From positions 84,912 to 140,483 of the forward strand of contig JAALKD010000001.1 in NCBI GenBank assembly GCA_011088215.1: DNA of 55,572 bases, read 5' to 3'. This DNA is from Sphingomonadales bacterium. GTDB taxonomy: Bacteria; Pseudomonadota; Alphaproteobacteria; Sphingomonadales; Kordiimonadaceae. Within the stretch, counting starts at the first letter, position 1, and each line of letters begins with the position of its first letter. Below the pieces are notes generated by a model, which had not been told where the DNA came from, did no database searches, and was given only the letters and a program-made list of their open reading frames with translations. Shown here one piece after another: positions 1-8,518 of this stretch. The translations under genes and the position numbers were made by a program.

Positions 1-1120
1 CCCACCACATAGGGGCATAGGTCCGCAATTGCCCCATCATGGAGCGCTCGTGATTGCTGTGCATGCGGGCTCGCGCTGCGCCTTGCACCTTGGATGTTCT
101 TGGGTGTCGCATTTCTTTATAGCGTTGTAGTGCTCCGGGGATATCGCTGCCCGCGCTTGCAAGCGCTTGCGCAATAACCCATGCATCTTCAATTCCCATC
201 GCCGCACCTTGCGCTAAAAATGGAAGCATTGGATGACAGGCATCTCCAATTAGGGCTGTGTTAGCGTCAGTCCATTCAGGCATGGGGTCACGGTCAAACA
301 ATGCCCAACGGGTACAATCTTCTGCCGCATCAACCACCGCAGAAATTGGATTACACCAACCTCCAAAGTCAGTCATGAAATCTTCCTTAGGTCCCGGCTC
401 AACCCAGCTTTCTTGGGTCCAATCATCACGCTCAACCGCACCAACAAAATTCAGTGTTTTGCCGCCCCGTAGCCAATATGTAACGCAGTGTTTTTCCGGC
501 CCAACCCAAATGCACATAGAATTGGGGATCAATCGTTTAAGTTGGTCTGTGGCCGGCAGCATCGCACGCCACACAACGTTACCTGTAAACTTGGGTTTCT
601 CCGGCCCAAACATGGCTGCTCTAAGCGTGGAATGAATACCGTCTGCGCCGATAAGTACATCGCCTTTTACACTGCTGCCATCAGCAAAATCTAACGTCAC
701 GCCTTCCGGTGTATTCTCATATTCGGTAACAGACTTTCCGAGATTCAATGCCTTCGGAGAACGCTCTTGTAGTGCATCACCCAGCACATTGATAAAATCA
801 GCTCTGTGTATAAGGCAATAAGGCGCCCCGTACTTTTCAGTCGCGTGAGCACCAAGTTTTGAACGGAAAATATTCTGGTTAATCTGCCCAAGACGCATCT
901 CCTGGTATTCAGGCACAGATGACACTTGCGCCAAAGCACCGCCAACGCCGACAGCATTCATAACCCGAGCGGCATTTGGCCCAATTTGAATACCCGCGCC
1001 AATTTCAGACAAAGCTTCTGCGCGTTCAAAAACTTGAACATCAAATCCTGCTTTGACGCAGGCGAGTGCCGCTGTTAACCCAGCAATACCGCCACCTGCG
1101 ATTAGAACTTTCAGCGCCAT
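1..1120 (-). CDS. FAD-dependent aromatic monooxygenase, salicylate hydroxylase-like (3' end outside window)
   Basis: The reading frame opens at the ATG at 1118-1120 and runs without a stop off the left edge, so about 373 N-terminal residues are visible. The N terminus MALKVLIAGGGIAGLTAALA is the GxGxxG dinucleotide-binding fold of group A flavin monooxygenases. It is followed by FERAEALSEIGAGIQIGPNA, typical of salicylate and 3-hydroxybenzoate 6-hydroxylases. The middle DG motif (GADGIHSTLR) and the later GD motif (ALIGDACHPMLPF) are both present. Such enzymes use NAD(P)H and O2 to hydroxylate, sometimes with decarboxylation, an aromatic or pyridine ring in the cytoplasm. The gene follows an aldehyde dehydrogenase gene on the same strand after 33 nt, so the two are probably co-transcribed. 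6-hydroxynicotinate 3-monooxygenase is an alternative; the substrate cannot be read from sequence. Confidence 0.88.
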   Translation of the reverse strand, partial: MALKVLIAGGGIAGLTAALACVKAGFDVQVFERAEALSEIGAGIQIGPNAARVMNAVGVGGALAQVSSVPEYQEMRLGQINQNIFRSKLGAHATEKYGAPYCLIHRADFINVLGDALQERSPKALNLGKSVTEYENTPEGVTLDFADGSSVKGDVLIGADGIHSTLRAAMFGPEKPKFTGNVVWRAMLPATDQLKRLIPNSMCIWVGPEKHCVTYWLRGGKTLNFVGAVERDDWTQESWVEPGPKEDFMTDFGGWCNPISAVVDAAEDCTRWALFDRDPMPEWTDANTALIGDACHPMLPFLAQGAAMGIEDAWVIAQALASAGSDIPGALQRYKEMRHPRTSKVQGAARARMHSNHERSMMGQLRTYAPMWW

Positions 1121-1153
1121 AAATGTGCTTTCTTAACTATATGTATTCATCGA

Positions 1154-2656
1154 CTAAAGCGCGATCATTACGGTTTTAGTTTCCATATAGGCACGGATAC
1201 CGTCTTGCGCTTGCTCCCGCCCCAATCCAGATTGTTTGTAACCACCAAACGGCAGCGCTGGGTCCACTTTGGCATTGCAGTTACCCCAAACAGTCCCTGC
1301 CTTAATGCCCGCCGCAAGTCGGTGCATAGTTGAAAGGTCCTTGGTCCATACGCTCGCACTTAGGCCAAACGGCGTTGCGTTGGCCTCTTTGATAACATCG
1401 TCTAAATCATCGAAACGCTGCGCCACCAAAACCGGGCCAAATATTTCTTCGTCAACCACCTTCATGCCGGGAGAGACGTCTGCCAACACGGTTGGGCTAA
1501 CATAATAACCGTCAGCAGACGGCGCATCACCACCCACCATGACAGAAGCGCCATCTTTTCTGCCGCTATCGATATAAAGCATGACCCGGTCAAACTGCTC
1601 GTTTGAAACTAGCGGGCCCATACGGCTATCAGGTGCCAGTGATGGCCCCATTTTCCAACCAGCAGCCTGCTTGGACACGCCTTCAACCACTTTATCAAAG
1701 ACAGAGCGATGCGCAAAAAGCCGTGAACCAGCGATGCAAATTTGTCCGCTGTTGAAAAAGATCGAGCCTGCCGACCCTTCTGCGGCGGCCGTTAGGTCCG
1801 CGTCGGGCATTACAATAAGCGGTGCCTTGCCGCCCAGCTCCAGCGTAACGCGCTTTAGTGTATCTGTGGCCGCGCGGTTAATCATTTTACCTGTTTGCGT
1901 GGACCCTGTGAAAGCGACCTTGTCCACATCCGGATGGCGCACAAGCTGGTCTCCACATGTTTCGCCGCGGCCGGTAATTATGTTTACAACACCAGCCGGA
2001 AGCCCGGCCTCAATGATGAGATCTGCCAAACGTAGCGCCGAAAGCGGCGTTTGCTCAGCTGGCTTCAGCACCACCGTGCATCCCGCTGCCAGTGCAGGCG
2101 CAATTTTCATTACCGCCATGAATAGAGGTAAATTCCAGGGTACAATTTGAGCCGCTACACCAATGGGTTCACGGCGCACATAAGCATGAAACATACCCGT
2201 GGGTGCACTAAGCGGGTCTTGTGCATCCCCCGTAACTTTAGCGACCCATCCTGCCATATAGCGGAGAATTTCTGCACAGCGCGGAATGTCAAAACCACGA
2301 GCAATAGAGAGCGGCTTACCATTATCAATGGCCTCAAGTTCGGCAAGAGCATCTGCATTTGCATCCACCAGGTCAGCAAGCCTTAAAAGATAGTTTTGAC
2401 GTGCTGCAGGCGGTAACCTAGTCCACCTTCCATCATCAAAGGCTCGCCGCGCCGCGGCAACAGCGCGGTTCACGTCGGCTTCGCTCGCATCTGCAATGTG
2501 CGCAATCACTTTTGCCGTAGCTGGGTCATACACCGGTACGGTTTTATCATGGCTGGATGTTGACCATTCCCCATCAACGAATAAGCGCGGCGCTTTGTTT
2601 AGCTCGGCACGTAGACGGTCAGAGTAGGTAAGTTGCGGCGTAATAGGTGCATTCAT
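1154..2656 (-). CDS. NAD(P)-dependent aldehyde dehydrogenase
   Basis: A 500-residue protein of full family length. It has the ALDH signatures in order: the oxyanion Asn in VPWNLP (N174), the cofactor-binding Lys in VVLKPAEQTP (K198), the glycine motif FTGSTQTGK, the general base in LELGGKAP (E273) and the catalytic Cys in SGQICIAGS (C307). It would oxidise an aldehyde to an acid in the cytoplasm. Sequence style is closest to the betaine-aldehyde, phenylacetaldehyde or vanillin-type enzymes, but substrate is not assignable. The ATG at 2656 is preceded by AAGGAA at a suitable distance. It lies directly upstream of the FAD monooxygenase gene on the same strand and downstream of a TetR gene, suggesting one catabolic operon. 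Confidence 0.95.
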   Translation of the reverse strand: MNAPITPQLTYSDRLRAELNKAPRLFVDGEWSTSSHDKTVPVYDPATAKVIAHIADASEADVNRAVAAARRAFDDGRWTRLPPAARQNYLLRLADLVDANADALAELEAIDNGKPLSIARGFDIPRCAEILRYMAGWVAKVTGDAQDPLSAPTGMFHAYVRREPIGVAAQIVPWNLPLFMAVMKIAPALAAGCTVVLKPAEQTPLSALRLADLIIEAGLPAGVVNIITGRGETCGDQLVRHPDVDKVAFTGSTQTGKMINRAATDTLKRVTLELGGKAPLIVMPDADLTAAAEGSAGSIFFNSGQICIAGSRLFAHRSVFDKVVEGVSKQAAGWKMGPSLAPDSRMGPLVSNEQFDRVMLYIDSGRKDGASVMVGGDAPSADGYYVSPTVLADVSPGMKVVDEEIFGPVLVAQRFDDLDDVIKEANATPFGLSASVWTKDLSTMHRLAAGIKAGTVWGNCNAKVDPALPFGGYKQSGLGREQAQDGIRAYMETKTVMIAL

Positions 2657-2700
2657 CTTCTTTCGTTCCTTTTGGGTCGTACCTTATGCTGCGCACACAG

Positions 2701-3420
2701 TTATTTATCGGTCGCAAAGCGTGCTAAAAATCTGTCGGTGAGATGCGCGGCTCTTTCTGCCATTTCCTGGTCGCTTGTTTTTTCAGCGACTCCAAACAAG
2801 CTTGCGAGAATGTTGTGCTGTAACAAGCCGCCTAAAAACTCTTCAGTGGCAGCACCTACGTCATCAATTTTCAAATCACCAGATGTAGTAGCTTGCTGGA
2901 GGTATTCATGCAGCGCGGCGTATGTCGGCTCAGGTGCATTGCGAAAATACAGTTCTGCTATACCGGGCTGACGAGCCGCCTCGGCGATAACAATTCGCAT
3001 AATATTGATGTTTATATCTGAGAAAACACGCCTTTGACGGTCCAGAGCAAACGCCGTCAATTCATCGCGTATACGACCGTTTCTAATAGGGAAATCGAGA
3101 CTATTAGATGCGCGGCCAAAGTTGCGGATAACAGCAGCAAAAAGCCCTTCTTTGTTGCCAAAGTGACTATAGATAGTTGACTTCGACCCACCTAAAATCT
3201 CAACGATCGAGTCGACACTGGTGCCATCAAAACCATTTTTCAGAAATTGCTGGCGCGCAATCTTGATGATTTCATCGCGCTTGGCCTTGGCGCGTGATTG
3301 ACGCTTTGGGCTATTTTTAGACGAAACACTTGGTTTCACCGAAACGATGGGATTTTGCTGGGGTGAAACATCCTGTCCCACTGCGTCGTCCTCACCAAAC
3401 TTTAACCACGTTGCTGTCAT
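2701..3420 (-). CDS. TetR/AcrR family transcriptional regulator
   Basis: A 239-residue protein. After a basic, probably disordered N terminus of about 40 residues, residues ~45-95 form the TetR helix-turn-helix: RDEIIKIARQQFLKNGFDGT followed by IVEILGGSKSTIYSHFGNKE. The rest is the all-helical ligand-binding and dimerisation domain, with a TetR_C-like LGGLLQHN segment near the end. It is transcribed away from the FAD monooxygenase gene at 3611, with a 190-nt divergent promoter region holding GTACTG palindromes (3520-3541) that are a natural operator. It probably represses the divergent monooxygenase/ferredoxin genes and the ALDH genes behind it; the ligand is unknown. Confidence 0.93.
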   Translation of the reverse strand: MTATWLKFGEDDAVGQDVSPQQNPIVSVKPSVSSKNSPKRQSRAKAKRDEIIKIARQQFLKNGFDGTSVDSIVEILGGSKSTIYSHFGNKEGLFAAVIRNFGRASNSLDFPIRNGRIRDELTAFALDRQRRVFSDININIMRIVIAEAARQPGIAELYFRNAPEPTYAALHEYLQQATTSGDLKIDDVGAATEEFLGGLLQHNILASLFGVAEKTSDQEMAERAAHLTDRFLARFATDK

Positions 3421-3517
3421 TTTAACTCACATAATCATTGATAAAACCAAACGAGCCTTACTGTTCGACCCTGTTTCACCTTAGGCACTTCATCACAGAA
3501 TAACATGTTTTTTAAAA

Positions 3518-3541
3518 CTGTACTGGACAGTACGGTACTGT
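3518..3541. promoter_or_regulatory. Probable TetR operator: two overlapping palindromes
   Basis: GTACTG-GA-CAGTAC (3520-3533) overlaps ACAGTAC-G-GTACTGT (3527-3541). Both are perfect dyads sharing the central CAGTAC. They sit in the divergent region between the TetR gene (start 3420) and the monooxygenase gene (start 3611). Overlapping dyads of this size fit TetR-family operators bound by two dimers. Assignment to this TetR protein is by position only. Confidence 0.6.
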
Positions 3542-3610
3542 GAATGTATGTCAAGTATAAATACAGCCACAGCGATGATGCGCTGAAGGTTAAAACCGGG
3601 AGGACATACG

Positions 3611-5164
3611 ATGGAAAATATTAAACCTGTACTAATCGTTGGTAGCGGGCCAACAGGCCTTACACTTGCCGCTGAACTAACGCGCCGCAGTGTGCCTTGC
3701 CGCATTATTGACCGCAAAGAAAGCCCAACGACCAGTTCCCGCGCTTTTACTATTCACGCGCGCACCCTCGAGATATTCGAGACAATGGGTATTGTTGATC
3801 GTTATCTGGATACCGGCATCAAAAGCTTTGGCTTCCTGTTTAACTTTGAGGGGCTTGAAAAAAAACCCGTACTTGATTTTCGCATCCTGCGCTCTCGCTA
3901 CCCCTATATTTTGGTATATAGCCAAGCCGAAACAGAGCGGTTGCTTCGTGAACACCTGGAAGAAGACCACGGAATTTCAATTGAGTGGAATACCGAGCTT
4001 TCAAGCCTTGTTAAAGATGATGACAATACACTGCATGTTGAAATTAAAGACCGCACAACAGGCGATGTCACGAAAATGGATCCTTCCTATGTGATTGGTT
4101 GTGACGGCATACACAGCTTTGTGCGTAAATCGATGGGCCTGCCATTCGACGGTGAAGCCTACGAAGGCATGATCATGCAAATGATGGACACCAGCACAGA
4201 ATGTTACGACTGTGATCCTGACTGGATCCAGTATTTCATGCAGGATAAAAATTTCCTGCTAACCACACCGCTTCCTAACGGCAACCACCGCATCTTGATT
4301 AGCGACATGGGCGAAACGGCAAAAACTGAGGGCACCCGCGTTGAGGCCTATCAGCAAGTAATCGACGGGCACGGATTAGACTTTAAGGTCGTTGAACCTG
4401 AGTGGATTACGCAGTGGGTTATCTGGAAACGTCTTGCCAACATATATCGAGAAGGCGATGTATTTTTGTGCGGCGACAGCGCCCACGTGCATTCACCGTC
4501 TGGCGGACAAGGCATGAATAGCTGCATTCAGGACGCTTGGAATCTGGCTTGGAAACTGGCGATGGTGCTGCGCGGCGAAGCAAAGGCTGACCTGCTTGAT
4601 ACATATGAGATTGAGCGCAAGCCAATTGCACAGCAAGTAATCGATGGCACCGATGCTATGCACGATATCATTATGGCGCATGGACGTGCCATGACTGATC
4701 GAATGGAATTAACTGAAACCCCCGGCTGGCAAACATCTGTGACTGAACTAGTGGCAGGTATTTCGTATACCTACCGTGCCCATATGGAAGCTGTATCAGG
4801 CCTTTCCTCGCTGGAAGGTGGCCCGGAAGCGGGCGACAGAGCTCCAGACGTTATTCTTACAGGCAATCGTCGCCTATTCTCATTTTTTGGTCATACAGGC
4901 TATACACTTTTGCTTATGCCAGGTGAAAAGGACACTGCTGACGCGGAAAAAATTGCGGATCAGGTAACTGAAAAGTACGGAGCTTTCATCAAGGCCGAAA
5001 TTATTGAAACTGAGAACGCGGCAAGTGTTGCAGACGTGTATGGCAGCAGCGCTGCCGGGCGACTTTATCTGGTGCGACCCGACGGTTACATCGCGTTCCG
5101 TTCATCCATTGCTGATGAGGAGATATTCTCCCGCTATTTGTCTGATCATCTGATCGCTCAATAG
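3611..5164 (+). CDS. FAD-dependent aromatic ring hydroxylase, MhpA/PcpB-type
   Basis: A 517-residue protein starting at ATG 3611 behind a strong GGGAGGA ribosome site. The N-terminal Rossmann fold (PVLIVGSGPTGLTLAAELTR), the DG motif (VIGCDGIHSFVRKS, around residue 165) and the GD motif (FLCGDSAHVHSPSGGQGMN, around residue 290) identify a group A flavoprotein hydroxylase. The C-terminal ~130 residues, after GPEAGDRAPDV, match the thioredoxin-like tail of the phenol hydroxylase / 3-(3-hydroxyphenyl)propionate hydroxylase branch. It should ortho-hydroxylate a phenolic substrate using NAD(P)H. The downstream ferredoxin gene is 47 nt away on the same strand. That partnership is unusual, since this enzyme class normally takes electrons directly from NAD(P)H. 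Confidence 0.92.
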   Translation: MENIKPVLIVGSGPTGLTLAAELTRRSVPCRIIDRKESPTTSSRAFTIHARTLEIFETMGIVDRYLDTGIKSFGFLFNFEGLEKKPVLDFRILRSRYPYILVYSQAETERLLREHLEEDHGISIEWNTELSSLVKDDDNTLHVEIKDRTTGDVTKMDPSYVIGCDGIHSFVRKSMGLPFDGEAYEGMIMQMMDTSTECYDCDPDWIQYFMQDKNFLLTTPLPNGNHRILISDMGETAKTEGTRVEAYQQVIDGHGLDFKVVEPEWITQWVIWKRLANIYREGDVFLCGDSAHVHSPSGGQGMNSCIQDAWNLAWKLAMVLRGEAKADLLDTYEIERKPIAQQVIDGTDAMHDIIMAHGRAMTDRMELTETPGWQTSVTELVAGISYTYRAHMEAVSGLSSLEGGPEAGDRAPDVILTGNRRLFSFFGHTGYTLLLMPGEKDTADAEKIADQVTEKYGAFIKAEIIETENAASVADVYGSSAAGRLYLVRPDGYIAFRSSIADEEIFSRYLSDHLIAQ

Positions 5165-5211
5165 TAGACTAACATAGCCCAAAACGACATTAAGAGAGAA
5201 AGAGGCAAATC

Positions 5212-5526
5212 ATGGGACAGATTCTGGTAACTGATTATAACAGCGTTGAACAAACGCTTTCCTACGATAACGGCGACAAACTGATGGAAGTGCTGCGCGA
5301 CAATGGCCTGGTGCGTGCAGAGTGCGGCGGCATGCAAATATGCGCTACATGCCACGTCATGCTTTCTCCGGCAGCTTACGCAGTGACCGGTCCCGCAACC
5401 TCGATCGAGGTAGAAATGCTGGACGGCACAGGCGACTACAAAGAAGGAAGTTCCAGACTGAGTTGTTTGATCAATCTTGACGCCAACCACAACGGCATCA
5501 AGCTTGAACTAGGGCCTGAACTCTAG
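5212..5526 (+). CDS. 2Fe-2S ferredoxin, adrenodoxin/putidaredoxin type
   Basis: A 104-residue protein with the four cluster ligands C38, C44, C47 and C85, spaced C-x5-C-x2-C-x37-C as in vertebrate-type ferredoxins (putidaredoxin, terpredoxin, rhodocoxin). These small cytoplasmic proteins pass electrons from a ferredoxin reductase to a cytochrome P450 or Rieske oxygenase. Neither partner is encoded in the window, so the cognate oxygenase must lie elsewhere or the gene is stranded. The start at 5212 has AAGAGG upstream. It is the last gene of the unit begun by the monooxygenase gene and is convergent with the MBL hydrolase gene, whose stop is 8 nt away. Confidence 0.94.
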   Translation: MGQILVTDYNSVEQTLSYDNGDKLMEVLRDNGLVRAECGGMQICATCHVMLSPAAYAVTGPATSIEVEMLDGTGDYKEGSSRLSCLINLDANHNGIKLELGPEL

Positions 5527-5533
5527 TTCGACC

Positions 5534-6544
5534 CTAGTGAACACCCTTCACTAATCTACAAACCATTGAGTCGGGGCAGACCTGTATTTCATCTGCCCTG
5601 ACAATAATTTGCATTAAATCAGCGCCGGCCTCAATCGCTCCACGCCAATAATTTCGGGTTTCCGACAATAATTGGGCATTTGACTCCGGTGTACTGAGAT
5701 AATGGGAAAACACACCCAGGCGCGGTTTTGTTTCGACAAGCAAGCGCCCCACATCCGCGGCAAGCATATGATGATCAACAATGCTTTGTACCTGTGCAGG
5801 CGGATAAATGGTCTTCAGTTTATTGATTAGGGCCGTTGGTACCACCTCATGAACAATCACATCCACGCCTCTGCCGTAGCCCTCAAGGGTTTTGGTTGTT
5901 TTAGTATCGCCAGTCAACATCGCACTACGTCCATTATAGTCAATGCGATAGCCATATGCTGGCTTGGCAGCTGCGTGATCTACCAAAAAAGCTGTAACTT
6001 TTACGCCTCCTTCCTCAAAAACAACACCGCCGGCAGCGGGGTTTTCCTGTATTTTTAATTCAAGTCCCTCGGTATTTGGTGGCAATTTTTCTAACTCGTT
6101 GCGCGTATACACGTCGGGCTGAAAAGCCTTCTTAAGTCCCGTCATAAAATGCCCTGTGCCCACTGGCCCGTATGCATAAAACGGTGACGTGCGTCCTAAC
6201 AACCAGCCATTCATATAGATATCCGGCACACCGACCATGTGATCAGAGTGCATATGGGTAAGGAAAAGTCTGTTTATTTTTTTGTATAGCTTGGGACGTG
6301 CTTGCATCAAGCGAATGCCGCAGCCTCTTCCACAATCAAATAGTAATGCATGGCCGCCTGCCTCGATGAGAGTGGCGGCTCCAAATTGAGTGGTGCTTAC
6401 GGGCGGCGTGCCTGTACCCAACAACGTAATGCGCATTTCGGCGCTTTCCTCAGCCATGCTAGCTTGAGGGAAACAAACCCAGAAGAATGCAGCCCCAAAC
6501 AGTATGACACTTCTCATCCATTTGAAAACCCAACGCCTGTCCAT
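5534..6544 (-). CDS. Exported metallo-beta-lactamase-fold hydrolase
   Basis: A 336-residue protein. The first ~30 residues are a signal peptide (hydrophobic core SVILFGAAFFWVCF, cleavage near SMA-EES). The MBL fold shows the zinc motif THMHSDH (H97, H99, D101, H102), a D-H pair at 189-190 and the LTGDT aspartate (D213), followed by VDHHML and FSHYL histidines. The early GTGTPP segment is typical of the RNase Z / arylsulfatase-like branch. It therefore probably acts in the periplasm on an ester, lactone or cyclic phosphate bond. It is transcribed divergently from the IclR gene and shares its operator-rich promoter region, so it is likely part of that regulon. Confidence 0.88.
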   Translation of the reverse strand: MDRRWVFKWMRSVILFGAAFFWVCFPQASMAEESAEMRITLLGTGTPPVSTTQFGAATLIEAGGHALLFDCGRGCGIRLMQARPKLYKKINRLFLTHMHSDHMVGVPDIYMNGWLLGRTSPFYAYGPVGTGHFMTGLKKAFQPDVYTRNELEKLPPNTEGLELKIQENPAAGGVVFEEGGVKVTAFLVDHAAAKPAYGYRIDYNGRSAMLTGDTKTTKTLEGYGRGVDVIVHEVVPTALINKLKTIYPPAQVQSIVDHHMLAADVGRLLVETKPRLGVFSHYLSTPESNAQLLSETRNYWRGAIEAGADLMQIIVRADEIQVCPDSMVCRLVKGVH

Positions 6545-6621
6545 CCCATTGCTTCCTTTTTAAGCTCACTTGACTGTAATCAAGTCCAACCAAGACAATC
6601 GATATATTATGTAGCGTACAT

Positions 6622-6640
6622 AAATGCGTTATACGCACAA
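6622..6640. promoter_or_regulatory. Weak IclR-type operator half-pair
   Basis: AAATGCG-TTATA-CGCACAA has the same 7-5-7 spacing as the perfect palindrome at 6698-6716. The right half is identical and the left half keeps 4 of 7 matching bases. It lies nearer the MBL hydrolase start (6544) and may serve that promoter. Confidence 0.35.
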
Positions 6641-6697
6641 AGCGGCAAATATGTGAGAAAAAACTTGGAGTGGGTTACTAGACAAATCAACTATTTT

Positions 6698-6716
6698 TTG
6701 TGCGAATAGCGCACAA
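6698..6716. promoter_or_regulatory. Probable IclR operator: perfect 7-5-7 inverted repeat
   Basis: TTGTGCG-AATAG-CGCACAA is a perfect dyad 61 nt before the IclR start (6778) and 153 nt before the divergent MBL hydrolase start (6544). Related copies occur at 6622-6640 and 7663-7681, just before the VOC gene. Together they outline a local regulon. Confidence 0.65.
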
Positions 6717-6777
6717 GAAAGCTTGTAATCTTCTCCAAAACATCTATTTTTGCCTGTAATTACTAGGGAAAGCATTC

Positions 6778-7563
6778 GTGACTATGATAGCCGATCAAGC
6801 AAAGTCTGAATCTAAAGATTTCATCAATTCCATTGCCCGTTGTTTTTCTGTTATTCGCTGCTTCGGGCGCAACCGTGAAGCAATGACATTATCGGAAGTT
6901 GCAGAAATCACGGGACTCACGCGCGCAACGGCACGCAGGATTCTGCTAACGCTTGAGAGCCTCGAGTATGTTGCTCAGGATCGGAGACGGTTCAGGTTAA
7001 CTGGTAAAGTACTTGATCTGGGTTACGCCTTCTTGTCCTCAAACCGCCTTTTGGAAACGGCCCAGGCTCATCTGCAAACCGCCGGCCAACGAAGCGGCGA
7101 ATCAGCTGCTATGTCAGTGCTCAGCGGCACCGAAATCATTGTGAATGCACGCGTACCCAACGCCCGACTTGTATCCTCAGCCATCAGTATTGGAACTCGC
7201 CTACCCGCCTACGCAACTGCGCCCGGCCGTGTCTTGTTGGCGCAACTGGATGAAGACAAGATAGACAGTGTGCTTGAAGAAACTGATTTACAGCTTTTCA
7301 CCCCGCATACGGTCACGCAAACCAATGCTCTTAAGCAAATACTCAAGCATGTACGTAACGAAGGACATTGTTTTGTAAAGGACGAGCTTGAGATAGATCT
7401 CTCAGCTGTTGCTGTACCGATCTACGATCGTGCACATAATGTGCTGGCTGCGATTAGCTTCGACGGGCCAACAACCCGACTAAATGCACAAGGGCAACAG
7501 AATAAATATCTGGCCATTCTGCTAGAAACATCGCGCAACATTACGCGAGACCTTCCTAACTAA
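6778..7563 (+). CDS. IclR family transcriptional regulator
   Basis: A 261-residue protein. The N-terminal winged helix spans about residues 18-80: NSIARCFSVIRCFGRNREAM, then LSEVAEITGLTRATARRILL, then the wing DRRRFRLTGKVLDLG. The C-terminal effector domain includes TRLPAYATAPGRVLLAQLDE and the VAVPIYD segment typical of PcaR/PobR-type IclR proteins for aromatic catabolism. The GTG at 6778 is favoured because AGGGAA lies 7 nt upstream; an ATG at 6784 is the alternative. It probably controls the divergent MBL hydrolase and the downstream VOC and TonB receptor genes through the TTGTGCG palindromes. Confidence 0.93.
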   Translation: MTMIADQAKSESKDFINSIARCFSVIRCFGRNREAMTLSEVAEITGLTRATARRILLTLESLEYVAQDRRRFRLTGKVLDLGYAFLSSNRLLETAQAHLQTAGQRSGESAAMSVLSGTEIIVNARVPNARLVSSAISIGTRLPAYATAPGRVLLAQLDEDKIDSVLEETDLQLFTPHTVTQTNALKQILKHVRNEGHCFVKDELEIDLSAVAVPIYDRAHNVLAAISFDGPTTRLNAQGQQNKYLAILLETSRNITRDLPN

Positions 7564-7662
7564 CCACCCGTCTCTCTATTCTATCGGCCTACACAACTCG
7601 CCATTTTGGCGTGAAAGGTTCCCGCTTGCGTATATTTGAAATTATCGCTATTGTGCGCACAT

Positions 7663-7681
7663 GTGTTCGTTATGCGCACAA
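7663..7681. promoter_or_regulatory. Probable IclR operator before the VOC gene
   Basis: GTGTTCG-TTATG-CGCACAA repeats the 7-5-7 layout of the 6698 operator; the right arm is identical and the left arm keeps 5 of 7 bases. An extra half-site TTGTGCG at 7651-7657 gives a second possible pairing (ATTGTGCGCA with TGCGCACAAT). It is 56 nt before the VOC start. Confidence 0.5.
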
Positions 7682-7736
7682 TTAGTTCGCAAAGCGACAT
7701 TTGTAAACAATTGCCATTAACGAAAGTGAATCTACT

Positions 7737-8363
7737 ATGGGAACCACAAACAACGGCGTTTCATATCCAGAGGTGCCATTCAAATCTACAGGAATGCACC
7801 ATATGGCGTTGGTAACGCGCAATATGGATGACACGGTTAAATTTTGGTCCGGCGTACTTGGCTGCAAGATGCGGGTTATGCTGAAATTGCCTGACCCTGA
7901 TCCTTATGCCGACAATACATGGGGCGAACCATTTGGTGATTTGTCCGGTAGCCGTCACTACTTCTTTGATATTGGCAACGGCGATTCTGTGGCCTTCTTT
8001 GATATAGGTGAACAAGAAATTGTTCCAAATTCAATGCACTCAGGTTTTGCCCACCACGTAGCAATGGGCGTTGCGTCGCTTGATGACCTTATCAGAGCCA
8101 AAGAACATCTAAATAGCCACGGCATAGAAACATCCGAGGTTGTTGACCACCTGTTCTGCAAGTCAGTTTATTTCAATTCGCCGGAAGGCCATTACCTTGA
8201 ATACGCGGTGCATACAGGCCCATGGGAAGGCGATGCACCTTTCATTCAGGACGTTGATCTGGTTCCAAATGCAAAAACTATGGTCGGGCAAGAAATGTAC
8301 GAAAAGAATCTGCGCGTATATACCGCTGGGGTTTCTGACACATATGATGGTGTGGAAAACTGA
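7737..8363 (+). CDS. VOC-family protein (glyoxalase / extradiol dioxygenase superfamily)
   Basis: A 208-residue protein. It begins with a short tail, then two beta-alpha-beta-beta-beta units: GMHHMALVTRNMDDTVKFWS and FAHHVAMGVASLDDLIRAKE. Candidate metal ligands are H21 or H22, H106 or H107, and E155 in GHYLEYAVHTG, the His-His-Glu arrangement of type I extradiol dioxygenases and related VOC enzymes. The length matches single-module VOC dioxygenases or lactoylglutathione lyase-like proteins. A ring-cleaving dioxygenase would fit the surrounding hydroxylases, but isomerases and resistance proteins share the fold. An IclR-type operator lies just upstream and a TonB receptor gene follows, suggesting one inducible unit. 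Confidence 0.85.
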   Translation: MGTTNNGVSYPEVPFKSTGMHHMALVTRNMDDTVKFWSGVLGCKMRVMLKLPDPDPYADNTWGEPFGDLSGSRHYFFDIGNGDSVAFFDIGEQEIVPNSMHSGFAHHVAMGVASLDDLIRAKEHLNSHGIETSEVVDHLFCKSVYFNSPEGHYLEYAVHTGPWEGDAPFIQDVDLVPNAKTMVGQEMYEKNLRVYTAGVSDTYDGVEN

Positions 8364-8407
8364 GCATTTACAATGGATTACCACTCGTTGATACGAGCTA
8401 ATACTGC

Positions 8408-8460
8408 ACTGACCTAATAAAAAATGGAAAAGGTCAGTCAGCCGGAGGGGCTTGCTGACC
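8408..8460 (+). promoter_or_regulatory. Mutually exclusive hairpins between VOC and TonB receptor genes
   Basis: Segment 1 (ACTGACCT, 8408-8415) is complementary to segment 2 (AGGTCAGT, 8431-8438). Segment 2, extended to AGCC at 8442, also pairs with segment 3 (GGCTTGCTGACC, 8449-8460). Only one stem can form at a time. No U-run follows, so it may be an mRNA stability or attenuation element rather than a simple terminator. Confidence 0.45.
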
Positions 8461-8518
8461 AGGTTCAGACCCAAAATCTTGAATCGCCCAAACTCATATC
8501 ACGTTCAGGGAGAGAACA

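Noticed and set aside
5535..5553. TAGTGAA-CACCC-TTCACTA hairpin as a bidirectional terminator between ferredoxin and MBL genes
   Set aside because: It overlaps the MBL coding end and has no U-tract on either side; too weak to call.
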